A DNA stretch of 64,000 nt from Geothrix terrae (GTDB lineage Bacteria > Acidobacteriota > Holophagae > Holophagales > Holophagaceae), in assembly GCF_022808775.1 (NCBI RefSeq), contig NZ_JAKZLA010000003.1:124001-188000 (forward strand), written 5' to 3'. The notes beneath the pieces are model-generated. The model was not told where the DNA came from and searched no databases. It saw only the letters and a program-made list of their open reading frames with translations. How positions within the stretch are numbered: the stretch's first letter is position 1; each line of letters opens with the position of its first letter. The position numbers and the translations under genes are program-made. Below, one piece after another: positions 17,164 through 27,530 of the stretch.

Positions 17164-18132
17164 CTAGCGTGAAAGGATGTCCACCAGATCGCTCAGGTCC
17201 TCCGGAGGCGCAGGCGGAGAATCAAGGATGCGGGCCAGGGGCTGGACCGCGAGGGCCCCGGCCACCTCGCCGAGGTAGAAGCCCCCCTTCCCTGCATCGA
17301 GGAGCCGCACAGCCTCGGCGCCCCAGCGGCAGCCCCAGATGCGGTCCAGGGCCGAAGGGCTCCCGCCCCGCTGGATGTGGCCGAGCACCACCACACGCAG
17401 ATCCAGGCCGTAGTCCCGGCGGAGCCGGTCGCCCACGGCCACGGCGCTGCCCAGGCCGTCGCCTTCGGCCACCACCACGATGGAGCTGCGCTTGCCCCGC
17501 AACCAGTTGGCGTTGAGACGCGCCACCAGGGCCTGGTAGGAGCCGTCCGGCGACTCGGGATACAGCACGGCCTCGGCGCCGCAGGCCAGGGCCGTGTGGA
17601 CGGCCAGCATGCCGGAGCTGCGTCCCATGACCTCCACCAGGAAGAGCCGGCCGTGGCTGGAGGCCGTGTCCCGGATGCGGTCGATGGCCTCCACGGCGGT
17701 GTTCAGGGCGGTGTCGAAGCCCAGGGTGCGGTCCGTGCCGGGCAGGTCGTTGTCGATGGTGCCCGGGATGCCCGCGCAGGGGACACCTTGTTCCCGGTGG
17801 AGGGCCTCGGCGGCCCGGAAGCTGCCATCGCCGCCGATGACCACCAGGGCCTGGATGCCCGCTTCCCGCAGGTTCTCGGCGGCCTCGGCACGCCGGGCCG
17901 CCCCGTGGAACTCCGGGCAGCGGGCCGTGTGCAGCACCGTCCCGCCGCGCTGGAGGATGTTGGCGCAGGCGCGGCTGGGCATGGGAGCCCAGTCCTTTTC
18001 CAGCACCCCCTGGAAGCCGCGCCGGATGCCCCAGGCCTCATGCCCCAGGGCGTCCGCCTGGCGGACCGCCGCGCGGATGGCGGCATTCATGCCCGGAGCG
18101 TCCCCCCCGGAGGTGAGGACGCCGATCCTCAT
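17164..18132 (-). CDS. pfkA: ATP-dependent 6-phosphofructokinase
   Basis: Phosphorylates fructose-6-phosphate in glycolysis. The 322-residue product shows the full bacterial PfkA pattern: MRIGVLTSGGDAPGMNAAIR, GGDGSF near residue 103 (Gly rather than Asp, so ATP- rather than pyrophosphate-dependent), the catalytic PGTIDNDLPGTD loop, and EVMGRSSGMLA. The start codon overlaps the stop of the upstream small gene as ATGA, so it is translationally coupled to a secreted protein of unknown role. Confidence 0.95.
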   Translation of the reverse strand: MRIGVLTSGGDAPGMNAAIRAAVRQADALGHEAWGIRRGFQGVLEKDWAPMPSRACANILQRGGTVLHTARCPEFHGAARRAEAAENLREAGIQALVVIGGDGSFRAAEALHREQGVPCAGIPGTIDNDLPGTDRTLGFDTALNTAVEAIDRIRDTASSHGRLFLVEVMGRSSGMLAVHTALACGAEAVLYPESPDGSYQALVARLNANWLRGKRSSIVVVAEGDGLGSAVAVGDRLRRDYGLDLRVVVLGHIQRGGSPSALDRIWGCRWGAEAVRLLDAGKGGFYLGEVAGALAVQPLARILDSPPAPPEDLSDLVDILSR

Positions 18133-18443
18133 TTCGCCTTCCGGTGGGCGGGCAGCTTGGAGCGGGACACGGAGCCCCTGCCCTTGGCCGAAGCCGCCTT
18201 GCTCCGCTTGCGGACCTTGCCCTTGACCCGCCGGCCTTTCCGCGTGTCCTTCACGTGGGCTTCCGGCGGCGGCAGGGGTGGCGGCTCGACGATGCCCCTG
18301 GGCACCGGTGGGAGATCCCCCTCGGAGATCCCCTGGGCCGAGGCCCGCTGGGCCCGGATCTTCATCACGGGATCGTCCTGGGGCCGCGGGGCGGCCACCA
18401 GCCCCAGGGCCAGGCTGCTGATGAACAAGACGCGTCGCGGCAT
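18129..18443 (-). CDS. Small, very basic secreted protein
   Basis: The 104-residue product has a signal peptide (MPRRVLFISSLALGLVAA), a proline-rich middle (PPPLPPPEAH) and a Lys/Arg-rich tail (KGRRVKGKVRKRSK and HRKAK). I do not recognise a family. Basic tails of this type can bind nucleic acid or anionic polymers, but nothing here shows that. The ATG at 18443 has GGAGGG six bases before it. Its TGA overlaps the pfkA start. Confidence 0.65.
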   Translation of the reverse strand: MPRRVLFISSLALGLVAAPRPQDDPVMKIRAQRASAQGISEGDLPPVPRGIVEPPPLPPPEAHVKDTRKGRRVKGKVRKRSKAASAKGRGSVSRSKLPAHRKAK

Positions 18444-18555
18444 GATCCCTCCTGTAATCAATTATCGCGCATCCGGACGGATGCGGCGCTCCACCTCTCC
18501 TGTGCGCCGCGTTTTGGATTCGTCCCCCCGGCCCCCCTCGCGATAAACTTGCTGA

Positions 18556-20519
<1,964 letters not shown>

Positions 20520-20536
20520 TCCCGCCACCAGGCGTC

Positions 20537-20570
20537 ACGAAAAAGCTCCGCCGCTGGCGGGCTTTTTCGT
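20537..20570 (+). terminator. thiC terminator
   Basis: A stem with A-rich and T-rich flanks (ACGAAAAAGC and GCTTTTTCGT around a CCGCC/GGCGG core with one bulged T) lies after the repeated thiC tail. Confidence 0.85.
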
Positions 20571-20619
20571 AGGCGGACGCGTATGATCGGAGCGGTTCCA
20601 TCACCCCAAGGAGGCAGAC

Positions 20620-21201
20620 ATGGCCGCGAAGAAAATCCTCATGCTCGTGGGCGATTTCGGGGAGGACTACGAAATCATGGTGCCCTTCCAGGCCCTGCTG
20701 GCCGTGGGCCACACGGTCCACGCCGTATGCCCCGACAAGAAGGCCGGCGAGTCCGTGGCCACAGCCATCCACGACTTCGAGGGCCACCAGACCTACTCCG
20801 AGAAGCCCGGCCACCGCTTCGCCCTCAACGCCACCTTCGCCGACATCAAGCCAGACCAGTACGACGCCCTGGTGATCCCCGGCGGCCGTGCCCCCGAGTA
20901 CCTGCGCCTCAACCCCAAGGTGCTGGAGATCGTCCGCCACTTCTTCACCGCCAAGAAGCCCGTGGCGGCCATCTGCCACGGCGCCCAGATCCTCTCCGCC
21001 GCGGGCGTGCTGGAGGGGCGCACCTGCTCGGCCTATCCCGCCTGCCGCGCGGAGGTGGAAGTGGCCAAGGGCAAGTACGCCGACATCGCCATCGACGGCG
21101 CCATCACGGACGGGAACCTGGTCACCGCCCCCGCCTGGCCCGCCCATCCCGCCTGGATCGCCCAGTTCCTGCAGGTGCTCGGGACCCGCATCACGCTTTG
21201 A
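20620..21201 (+). CDS. DJ-1/PfpI-family protein
   Basis: The 193-residue product has the class I amidotransferase-like fold: [13 protein letters not shown] at the start (with the acidic residue that activates the Cys), [13 protein letters not shown], and the nucleophile elbow [10 protein letters not shown] with Cys near residue 120. Family members act as proteases, deglycases or chaperones, and sequence alone cannot choose. GGAGG lies 9 bases before the ATG. It is a single gene between the thiC terminator and the SAM riboswitch. Confidence 0.9.
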   Translation: MAAKKILMLVGDFGEDYEIMVPFQALLAVGHTVHAVCPDKKAGESVATAIHDFEGHQTYSEKPGHRFALNATFADIKPDQYDALVIPGGRAPEYLRLNPKVLEIVRHFFTAKKPVAAICHGAQILSAAGVLEGRTCSAYPACRAEVEVAKGKYADIAIDGAITDGNLVTAPAWPAHPAWIAQFLQVLGTRITL

Positions 21202-21284
21202 CCCGCAGTCGGGCGCCAATTACCTGTTGGCAGACCTTTCTCCCGCCCTCATACTGATGGGCCACAGGATCTTTGTCAGTTTCA

Positions 21285-21400
21285 TCACGCGATATCCAGA
21301 AAGGTGGAGGGACGGGCCCTGTGAAACCTTGGCAACCTGCGAGAGCAAGGTGCCAATTCCTGCCGCGGTCGATTGATCGGCCGCGGAGAGATGCTGACGT
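21285..21400 (+). promoter_or_regulatory. SAM-I (S-box) riboswitch
   Basis: The core is clear: AGAAAGGTGGAGGGAC, then GGCCCTGTGAAACC, GGCAACC and AAGGTGCCAATTCCTGC, followed by a P4 hairpin (CCGCGG arms) and GAGAGATG closing P1. It is followed by a second hairpin (GTGTCAG/CTGACA) and a terminator, the normal layout for premature termination when SAM is abundant. It controls the gene starting at 21500. Confidence 0.93.
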
Positions 21401-21418
21401 GTCAGAAGCTGACATGCG

Positions 21419-21455
21419 AAGGGGGCCCGAGCGATCGGGCCCCCTTCATTTTTTG
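21419..21455 (+). terminator. Riboswitch expression-platform terminator
   Basis: A perfect 12-bp stem (21419-21430 with 21435-21446) and GCGA loop are followed by a T-rich stretch including TTTTTT. Confidence 0.9.
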
Positions 21456-21499
21456 GATCGCAGTGGAACGACGGAGGTCCTCCCTTCCTGGAGGCTCTT

Positions 21500-22774
21500 G
21501 TGAGCGAGCAGTACCTCGACACCAACGTGCCGGGCAACCCGGCCTACCACTTCAGCATCCGGCCTCCGTCCCGAGAGGGCGAGGCCGGCTGGATCCACCG
21601 GGCCGGGCTGGTACCGGACGCGGGCCTGGCCACCCAGTGCGTGCATGCGGGCGTGCAGCCCGATCCGGCCTACGGCGCCGTCATGCCCCCGCTGTACCTC
21701 TCGTCCACCTTCGCCTTCAAGGACATCTGCACCAACGCCGGCTACGACTACACCCGCAGCGGCAACCCCACCCGCGCCGCCCTGGAGGAGGCCCTCGCCC
21801 TGCTGGAGGGCGGCCACGGCGCCACCTGCACCAGCACGGGCATGAGCGCCATCCTGGTGGCCCTGAACCTGCTGCCCCACGGCAGCCACCTGATCTGCAC
21901 CGTGGACTGCTACGGCGGCACCTTCCGCCTGCTGGAGCACGCCAGGCGGTTCTACGGGCTGGAGGTCACCTACCTCGACCTCGCAGACCTCGACACGGTG
22001 GCGGAGGCCATCCGGCCCAACACGCGCCTGATCTGGATCGAATCGCCCTCGAACCCCCTCCTGCGCCTCACGGATATCGCCGCCGTGGCGGAGCTGGGGC
22101 ACCGCCAGCCGGACTGCCTGGTGGCCGTGGACAACACCTTCCTCTCGCCCTACCTCCAGCGCCCCTTCGAGCTGGGCGCCGACCTCGTCATCCACTCCAC
22201 GACCAAGTACCTCAATGGCCACAGCGACGTGGTGGGCGGCGCCGTGGTGGCGGGGCCCGGCCGCCTGGCCCTCACCCAGCAGATCCAGAGCGTGAACAAC
22301 CTGCTGGGCACCTCACAGGTGCCCCACGACTGCTTCCTGGTGCTGCGCGGCCTGAAGACCCTGCCCCTTCGCATGCGCCAGCACGAGGCCACGGCCCAGG
22401 TGCTGGCGGAGTTCCTGGCGGCCCATCCCGCCGTGGGGAAGGTCCACTACCCCGGCCTGCCGGGCCACCCACAGCACGGGCTCGCGAAGCGGCAGCAGCG
22501 CGGCTTCGGCGCCATGCTCAGCTTCGAGCTGAAGGAGGGCGGCGCGGAACGCCTGAACCACGTGCTCCGGAAGCTGCGCTGGTTCACGCTGGCGGAGAGC
22601 CTGGGCGGCGTGGAGTCGCTGGTCGCACACCCCGCGTCCATGACCCACGCCTCCATGACACCCGAGGCCCGGCAGCGGGCCGGCATCGGCGACGACCTCG
22701 TCCGGCTCTCCGTGGGCCTGGAGGACGTGCAGGACCTGCGCGCGGACCTGGCCCGGGCCCTGGCCTTCGACTGA
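21500..22774 (+). CDS. Cystathionine gamma-synthase-type trans-sulfuration enzyme
   Basis: PLP enzyme of the Cys/Met metabolism family, 424 residues. Visible are YTRSGNPTR (substrate and PLP contacts), STGMSAI, the Asp-containing VAVDNTF and the Schiff-base Lys in HSTTKYLNGHSDVVGG near residue 235, ending with the LSVGLE motif. An N-terminal extension of about 45 residues precedes the fold. Control by a SAM riboswitch places it in methionine synthesis, favouring cystathionine gamma-synthase (metB) or O-acetylhomoserine sulfhydrylase over a degradative lyase, but the exact reaction is not certain. Confidence 0.88.
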   Translation: MSEQYLDTNVPGNPAYHFSIRPPSREGEAGWIHRAGLVPDAGLATQCVHAGVQPDPAYGAVMPPLYLSSTFAFKDICTNAGYDYTRSGNPTRAALEEALALLEGGHGATCTSTGMSAILVALNLLPHGSHLICTVDCYGGTFRLLEHARRFYGLEVTYLDLADLDTVAEAIRPNTRLIWIESPSNPLLRLTDIAAVAELGHRQPDCLVAVDNTFLSPYLQRPFELGADLVIHSTTKYLNGHSDVVGGAVVAGPGRLALTQQIQSVNNLLGTSQVPHDCFLVLRGLKTLPLRMRQHEATAQVLAEFLAAHPAVGKVHYPGLPGHPQHGLAKRQQRGFGAMLSFELKEGGAERLNHVLRKLRWFTLAESLGGVESLVAHPASMTHASMTPEARQRAGIGDDLVRLSVGLEDVQDLRADLARALAFD

Positions 22775-22777
22775 CCT

Positions 22778-23233
22778 CTACTGGACCCCCAGCAGCTCCA
22801 CGTCGAAGATCAGATCGGCGTTGGGTGGGATGTCCCCGCCCGCGCCGCGGGCGCCGTAGCCCAGCACCGCCGGGATGTACAAGGTGCGCTTGCCGCCCAC
22901 CTTCATGGTCATGAGCCCCTCGTCCCAGCCCTTGATGACGCGGCCCACGCCGATGGGGATGGCCAGGGGCTCCCCGCGATCCACGGAGCTGTCGAACTTC
23001 TTCCCCTTCTTCCCGTGGTCCGAGAGCCAGCCCGTGTAGTGGACCACGCAGCGCTGGCCTCGCTGAGGCGCGGCTCCCGCGCCCACCTTCGTGTCCACGT
23101 ACTTCAACCCGCTGGCCGTGGTGACCAGGGCGGGCGCCTTCGCCTTGGGGCGCCCAGCCGCCTGAGCGGGTGTCGCCGCCGTGAGCGTCAGCGCCAGCAG
23201 GGCGAGAGGCCAGACTGGCATCGCATGGGGCAT
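22778..23233 (-). CDS. FKBP-type peptidyl-prolyl isomerase, secreted
   Basis: The 151-residue product has a signal peptide (WPLALLALTLTAATPAQA) and one FKBP domain: VHYTGWLSDHGKKGKKFDSS, RVIKGWDEGL, YIPAVLGYG and NADLIFDVELL. It should act on prolines in the periplasm. GGAGGAGA precedes the ATG at 23233. It converges on the trans-sulfuration gene with only three bases between the stops and no visible terminator. Confidence 0.94.
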   Translation of the reverse strand: MPHAMPVWPLALLALTLTAATPAQAAGRPKAKAPALVTTASGLKYVDTKVGAGAAPQRGQRCVVHYTGWLSDHGKKGKKFDSSVDRGEPLAIPIGVGRVIKGWDEGLMTMKVGGKRTLYIPAVLGYGARGAGGDIPPNADLIFDVELLGVQ

Positions 23234-23404
23234 GGGGATCTCCTCCAGAACGGGTGTGATGACAGGTCCTGCCGCTTCAAGTCTGCCGGCGCCGGCTTAC
23301 TTCTCAAGCCCTCTCTCGACACCTCTGAGTGGCTGTGACGGGACGGATCGTGACTGCCATCACCCACCCTGGAACATGCAGAGCCAGCGATAAGGCCCGT
23401 TCTT

Positions 23405-24652
23405 TTATTGGTAGATCAACACCTCACACTCGCGCATCGATGTGTAACTAGCCGAAATATAGTTATAACCACCTGCAATCAGAAAACTTCCATCCTTCAG
23501 TGGGGTGACTGTGTGATTGGACCTTGGGTATTTCAAGGTGGCTTGGAGGAGGTGGCTTTGCATCTTCGCGACATCCACCACCTCGATATCAGAGAGAAAT
23601 TGGGTATTCACATAGCCTGTGAAGGTTTCCCCTGCAACCAGCCCCACGGTTCCATCTGGGAAAAGAATGGCTTGATGTCCCATCCTCGCCTCCATCAAAG
23701 GGATGAGAACCATGGTTGAAGGAACGTTCGTGTAGTCGATGATCACTCCCTCTGCCAACACGCCCCCTGCAGAATGGATTCCAATCGGGAGCGAATAGGA
23801 GTACCCGCCAGCGACAAACACTTTGCCCGTCGGAAGATTTACTCCTGCGCCATGGGTGAAGGAGTAGGGCATCGTCCCCCCCCTAGAGGGGTTGGGAGGG
23901 CTCCCATCGGTCACATATTCATAGGCGGAATTCAGCTGGTGCCAGCCTCCCTCGCCATTCTCCCCGCCCATCAGCATGAAGTGCGATGGATCCAGAGCCA
24001 CGAGGGTGGCGTTCTGCTCTACGTCCATGAGGGCGAAGTCAAACTGGGCGAGGTGAGTGGCCGGATCGAACACTTCGGTAGAAAAATCCGAAGCTGTTAT
24101 CCCGACATTGTCGTCATAGCCACCGACAATCTGCACTTTCCCGTCTTGCCGAAGAAACAGTTTGCATCCGGGTCTCGGGACCACTGTGGAACCCACGACG
24201 GAGAAGGTTTTCGTATCGGGGTTCCATTCTTCTATTTCGCTGACGGGGAACCCGTTCCCCGAACTCAGCCCCGCTCCCCCGACCACAAGGACATGTCCAC
24301 TCGGCAGGAGAACCGCGTCATGCAGGAACCGGGGAATGTTTAGATTGCCTGCGGGCGAGAACGTCTTTGCGGCGGGATCATAGAGCTCTGCAAGCGCCAC
24401 AGTTCCCGAAAGGAGGGTGTGGCCGAGGGTCTCTCCCCCGACGATCAGCACCTTCCCATCGGAGAGCAGGGTCGCCGTATGCAAACGTCGGTCCTGGCTG
24501 AGGGACCCGGTTTCCTGAAGGGCCCATTGATGACTCGGCGGAGGGGGCGGGGGTGGGGGTGGGCTCGAAGCCGAAGGGGTCCCGGATCCACCAGTACAAT
24601 CGAGGAACAAAAGCGACAAGAATAGAGACATCCCCAGCGCTTGGCGCTTCAT
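23405..24652 (-). CDS. Kelch-repeat surface lipoprotein, lower GC than neighbours
   Basis: The 415-residue product starts with a hydrophobic signal ending LSLLFLDC, a possible though non-ideal lipobox, then a tract of nine prolines and several Kelch-type blades of about 50 residues. Blades end in VLIVGG, VLVVGG, VQIVGG, MLMGG, VFVAGG and FLIAGG, so it should fold as a beta-propeller. Ligand and role are unknown. Base composition and codon choice are visibly less GC-rich than the flanking genes, which suggests transfer. The proline tract is encoded by a G-rich template run at 24543-24563. Confidence 0.85.
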   Translation of the reverse strand: MKRQALGMSLFLSLLFLDCTGGSGTPSASSPPPPPPPPPSHQWALQETGSLSQDRRLHTATLLSDGKVLIVGGETLGHTLLSGTVALAELYDPAAKTFSPAGNLNIPRFLHDAVLLPSGHVLVVGGAGLSSGNGFPVSEIEEWNPDTKTFSVVGSTVVPRPGCKLFLRQDGKVQIVGGYDDNVGITASDFSTEVFDPATHLAQFDFALMDVEQNATLVALDPSHFMLMGGENGEGGWHQLNSAYEYVTDGSPPNPSRGGTMPYSFTHGAGVNLPTGKVFVAGGYSYSLPIGIHSAGGVLAEGVIIDYTNVPSTMVLIPLMEARMGHQAILFPDGTVGLVAGETFTGYVNTQFLSDIEVVDVAKMQSHLLQATLKYPRSNHTVTPLKDGSFLIAGGYNYISASYTSMRECEVLIYQ

Positions 24653-25158
24653 TGTAAGTTCCCCCTTGAATCCTTGGGTTCATTGTCAGATCGAGGAAGG
24701 GGCATCTGCCACTGGTTTTTGGCACACGCAAAAGCCCCAGAATCGTTGGATCCCAGGGCTTCGTTTGGGCTTCGAAGTGAATCCGGCCGACCAACTTCCC
24801 GGTGAGACGCATCTACAGATCCCCTGGTAACAGGCCATAAACAGGGAATGGCGCGAATATCGAATCGCCCTGATGGATCAGGTGGGCGTCCAAAGACCAG
24901 CCAGCCGTCATTATGGCACTCGTTCTCGGACGGATTCCCTGGGGAAGGATCAGGGAACAGCTCGAGACGAAACAGGGAACACCGCTAGCTGGAGACGAAA
25001 AGCCTCAGTAATAGCCCATAGCCCCTTGCGTGGAAGAGGCGCACCCGATCCGGGCCCGGAGTGGCTTGGAGAGATCCACCCCATGGGATTGTTCCGGTGA
25101 TCAGTCCTCCCCGGAACGGACGAGGGTTTGGAAGATGGCAGGGGTTGGGATCCGCCGT
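24653..25158. other. 506-bp stretch without a recognisable gene
   Basis: Only short open frames occur, and none has a good start, a ribosome binding site or a recognisable product. Composition is less GC-rich near the Kelch gene. It may contain the promoter of the Kelch gene and decayed sequence. I see no RNA gene. Confidence 0.5.
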
Positions 25159-25866
25159 TCAGGCCGCATCCTGGAAGATCAGGCCCAGCACATGGCGCCG
25201 CCCGGCCCGCACCTCGCTCACGCCGTGCCGCACACGCACCTGGTGGAAGCCGCGTTCCCCGCGGCCAGGCCGGACGTGGCTCGGGAAGATCAGGGCCTCG
25301 CCCTGGGCCGGGAGGAAGGCCAGGCCTCGGGACTGGGCCCGGGGGTGCTGCTCCACCAGCAGGAATTCGCCGCCCTCGTAGTCCAGCCCGGGATCATCGA
25401 GGAAGACCGCCATCTGCAGCGGAAAGGCGAGGTCTCCGTAGAGGTCCTGGTGCAGACAGTTGTGGTCCCCGGGGCCGTAGCGCAAGAGCAGGGGCGTGGG
25501 ACGCGTCTGCCCCGCGGCGGCGCAGGCCTCCAGGAAGGCCGCATGGGTGGGCGGAAACCGCACCGACTGACGCAGGGCCTCCATCCAGGCATTCGCCAGG
25601 GGGACCAGCCCGGCGTAGACCTCCGAACGCAGGGCCTGCACCAGAGACGGCAGAGGTGCGGCGAAGTACTTGTATTCCCCCTTTCCGAAGCGGTGACGGG
25701 CCATGTCGATGCGGCTGCGGAAGACCCCCGTGTCGTAGGTGGCGGCAAGCTTCTGACAGGCTGCAGGCGCCAGCAGGCCGGGGATTCGGGCCACGCCGCG
25801 AGACCAGAGCTCCTCCTGGACCCGATCCCAGGGAAGGGCGTGGACATCGGGGCTCATGGGGTGCAT
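25159..25866 (-). CDS. 2-oxoglutarate/Fe(II)-dependent oxygenase
   Basis: The 235-residue product ends with a prolyl-hydroxylase-like jelly roll. The iron ligands are the HxD in NCLHQDLYG (about residues 150-154) and the distal His in GFHQVRVRHGVSEVRAGRR, whose later Arg would bind 2-oxoglutarate. It belongs to the group of uncharacterised bacterial 2OG oxygenases. The ATG at 25866 has AGGAG eight bases before it; longer reading frames upstream lack family sequence. It lies next to a broken short-chain dehydrogenase on the same strand. Confidence 0.85.
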   Translation of the reverse strand: MHPMSPDVHALPWDRVQEELWSRGVARIPGLLAPAACQKLAATYDTGVFRSRIDMARHRFGKGEYKYFAAPLPSLVQALRSEVYAGLVPLANAWMEALRQSVRFPPTHAAFLEACAAAGQTRPTPLLLRYGPGDHNCLHQDLYGDLAFPLQMAVFLDDPGLDYEGGEFLLVEQHPRAQSRGLAFLPAQGEALIFPSHVRPGRGERGFHQVRVRHGVSEVRAGRRHVLGLIFQDAA

Positions 25867-26037
25867 CTCGGAAGCTCCTGGGTCGTCCTGCGTCGAAGGT
25901 GGGGCGCCGGAGATCCGCGACCCACCCGTCTGTTGCGCCGAGTGCGGTTGAGACGGATCGCCCGGGCCTTCATGGAGCCTCCGCCACAGGGGGATGGACC
26001 AGTCCATGGACGTCGCCTGGCACCGGCCAAGTCACCC

Positions 26038-26835
26038 TCATCCAAGGAAGGACCCGCCCGAGACGTCGAGGTACTGGCCCGTGATCCAGCGGCTTTCGGG
26101 ACCAGCGAGGAAAGCCGCCGCATCGGCCACCTCCTCGACCGTTCCCACTCGGCCGAGGGCGGACAGGGATTCCACGTAACGCCGGTTCCCGGAGTCGCTC
26201 AGCATTCGGGCGTTCATGTCCGTGTCGATGACGCCTGGGGCGAGCGCGTTCACCGTGATCCCGCGTGGGCCGAGTTCCTTCGCCAGCAGCAGACTCAGCG
26301 TGTCGATGGCGCCCTTGGTCATGGCCTAGGCGGCCTCCGGAGGGTAGGCCATGCGCGTCACCAGTGAGGACAGGTTGATGATCCTGCCGCCGTCGCGGAG
26401 CCTGGGGACCAGGGCCTGCAGCAGGAAGAAGGGAGCCTTCACGTTCACCGCGAACACTTCGTCGAAGGCGGCCTCCGTCGTCGCGCCCAGGGTTCCCTGG
26501 GAGGCGATCCCCGCGTTGTTGATGAGGATGTCCAGCCCGATGGAACCCAGCCGCCCGAGGAGTCCTTCCTCCAGCTCTCGGACGAGGCGCTCGATCCCAG
26601 CCATCGTGCCCAGATCGGCCTGGATGGCCCAGGCCGCTCCCGAGGCTCCCTCGATCTCTTCCACCAGAGCCTGGGCGGCAGCCTCCTCGCGCCGGTAGTG
26701 GATCACCGTGAAGGCACCTTCCCGGGCCAGGCGCAGGGCGATGGCCCTCCCGATCCCCCGACTCGCGCCCGTCACCAGCGCGACCTTTCCCCCCAGGCGC
26801 CTGCCCGGGATCCCGTATTCCAGTCCTGCGTTCAT
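26038..26835 (-). pseudogene. Short-chain dehydrogenase/reductase with an amber codon at the catalytic Tyr
   Basis: One reading frame of 265 codons gives an intact SDR: the TGASRGIG cofactor loop, the NNAG motif, the catalytic Ser in NLSSLV, and a normal C-terminus (TGQYLDVSGGSFLG). The codon at 26326-26328 is TAG. Counting from the catalytic Ser, it sits at +13, where the YxxxK tyrosine belongs, and the partner Lys follows at +17 (AMTK). A single base change from TAC or TAT explains it. An ATG two codons later could restart translation of the second half. GGAG precedes the start at 26835. It is a recent pseudogene unless the amber codon is suppressed. Confidence 0.85.
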
Positions 26836-27144
26836 AATCGCTCCTTGCTGAGGGCGCCCAAGAGGGCCCGCCCCCACCGTCCCGGAAAGAACGTCGCCCT
26901 GCATTCCGATCCTTGCGGTCGTGTGCGGCTTGAGATCGGTGCGTTCTCGGACTGGAGGCATCAGCCGAAGCGCAGATCGGCTAGGTTCAACCGTCAGCGC
27001 TTCGAGGAACCGTCCGATGGAGGCGCACCGGTCGGCTACTGGATCGAGGAATCACGGACGCCCGGACGCTGCGGGGATTCCAGCCTCCACCTCGGCGCTG
27101 CCCCGTTAATCAAACGCTCCACCGAGTTGGTGGGGCGTCTTGCC
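26836..27144. other. Non-coding stretch between the SDR pseudogene and the tRNA-Asn scar
   Basis: About 310 bases without a convincing gene. The short frames here have no recognisable product or ribosome binding site. Beyond the SDR promoter that must lie here, I see nothing. Confidence 0.5.
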
Positions 27145-27170
27145 TGGCTCCGGAGGAGGGATTTGAACCC
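27145..27170 (-). repeat. 26-bp copy of the tRNA-Asn 3' end (att-like)
   Basis: Identical to 27530-27555, which is the CCA, acceptor strand and part of the T-arm of the complete tRNA-Asn, and in the same orientation. A duplicated tRNA 3' end downstream of an intact tRNA is the footprint of tRNA-directed integration. Confidence 0.85.
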
Positions 27171-27455
27171 GTTGCCGGCATCCACTCGCGCTTCATCCGT
27201 TCCGGCAGCGCCCTGCGCTGCCGGAACAGCGCGCTCACGGGCCGGCCACCCTCCGCCTGACGCGCCCTGCCCCGCAGGGCGCTCCCGCTCCTCGCTACGC
27301 TCGCTCGCAGAATCGGAGCATCCGGGGGTTGCTCCCCAAGGGGTCCAGGTGAACCCAAAGGCGTGGGGATTTGAACCCGTTGCCGGCATCCACTCGCGCT
27401 TCATCCGTTCCGGCAGCGCCCCGCGCTGCCGGAACGGCGCGCTCGCGGGCCGGCT
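27158..27455. repeat. Two ~90-bp direct repeats with a hairpin
   Basis: Copies at 27158-27247 and 27366-27455 differ at only a few positions. Both start with the tRNA T-arm sequence (GGGATTTGAACCCG) and contain a 13-bp stem built from GTTCCGGCAGCGC and its complement. A further hairpin (GCGCCCTGC/GCAGGGCGC) lies between them near 27261-27281. Confidence 0.8.
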
Positions 27456-27460
27456 GCCAC

Positions 27461-27479
27461 TCGGGGGTTCAAATCCCTC
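27461..27479 (+). repeat. Inverted copy of the tRNA-Asn T-arm
   Basis: These 19 bases match the T-arm of the tRNA-Asn (27541-27559) in the opposite orientation. The sequence that follows does not complete an acceptor stem, so this is a fragment, not a gene. Confidence 0.75.
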
Positions 27480-27491
27480 GAATTCTCATCC

Positions 27492-27530
27492 AAAACAAGA
27501 AGAGGTCCCGGTGGGACCTCTTCTTGTTTT
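27492..27530 (-). terminator. Terminator directly after tRNA-Asn
   Basis: A perfect 18-bp stem (27492-27509 with 27513-27530) with a 3-nt loop and AAAA/TTTT ends. It begins at the tRNA CCA end, so it would terminate and help process the tRNA transcript; it could also stop transcription from the other side. Confidence 0.85.

Noticed and set aside
24873-25100. Short open frame of 75 codons in the gap after the Kelch gene
   Set aside because: No ribosome binding site, no recognisable product, and composition unlike neighbouring genes.
27461-27495. A second complete tRNA on the plus strand
   Set aside because: Only a T-arm is present; no acceptor, D-arm or anticodon stem can be formed.
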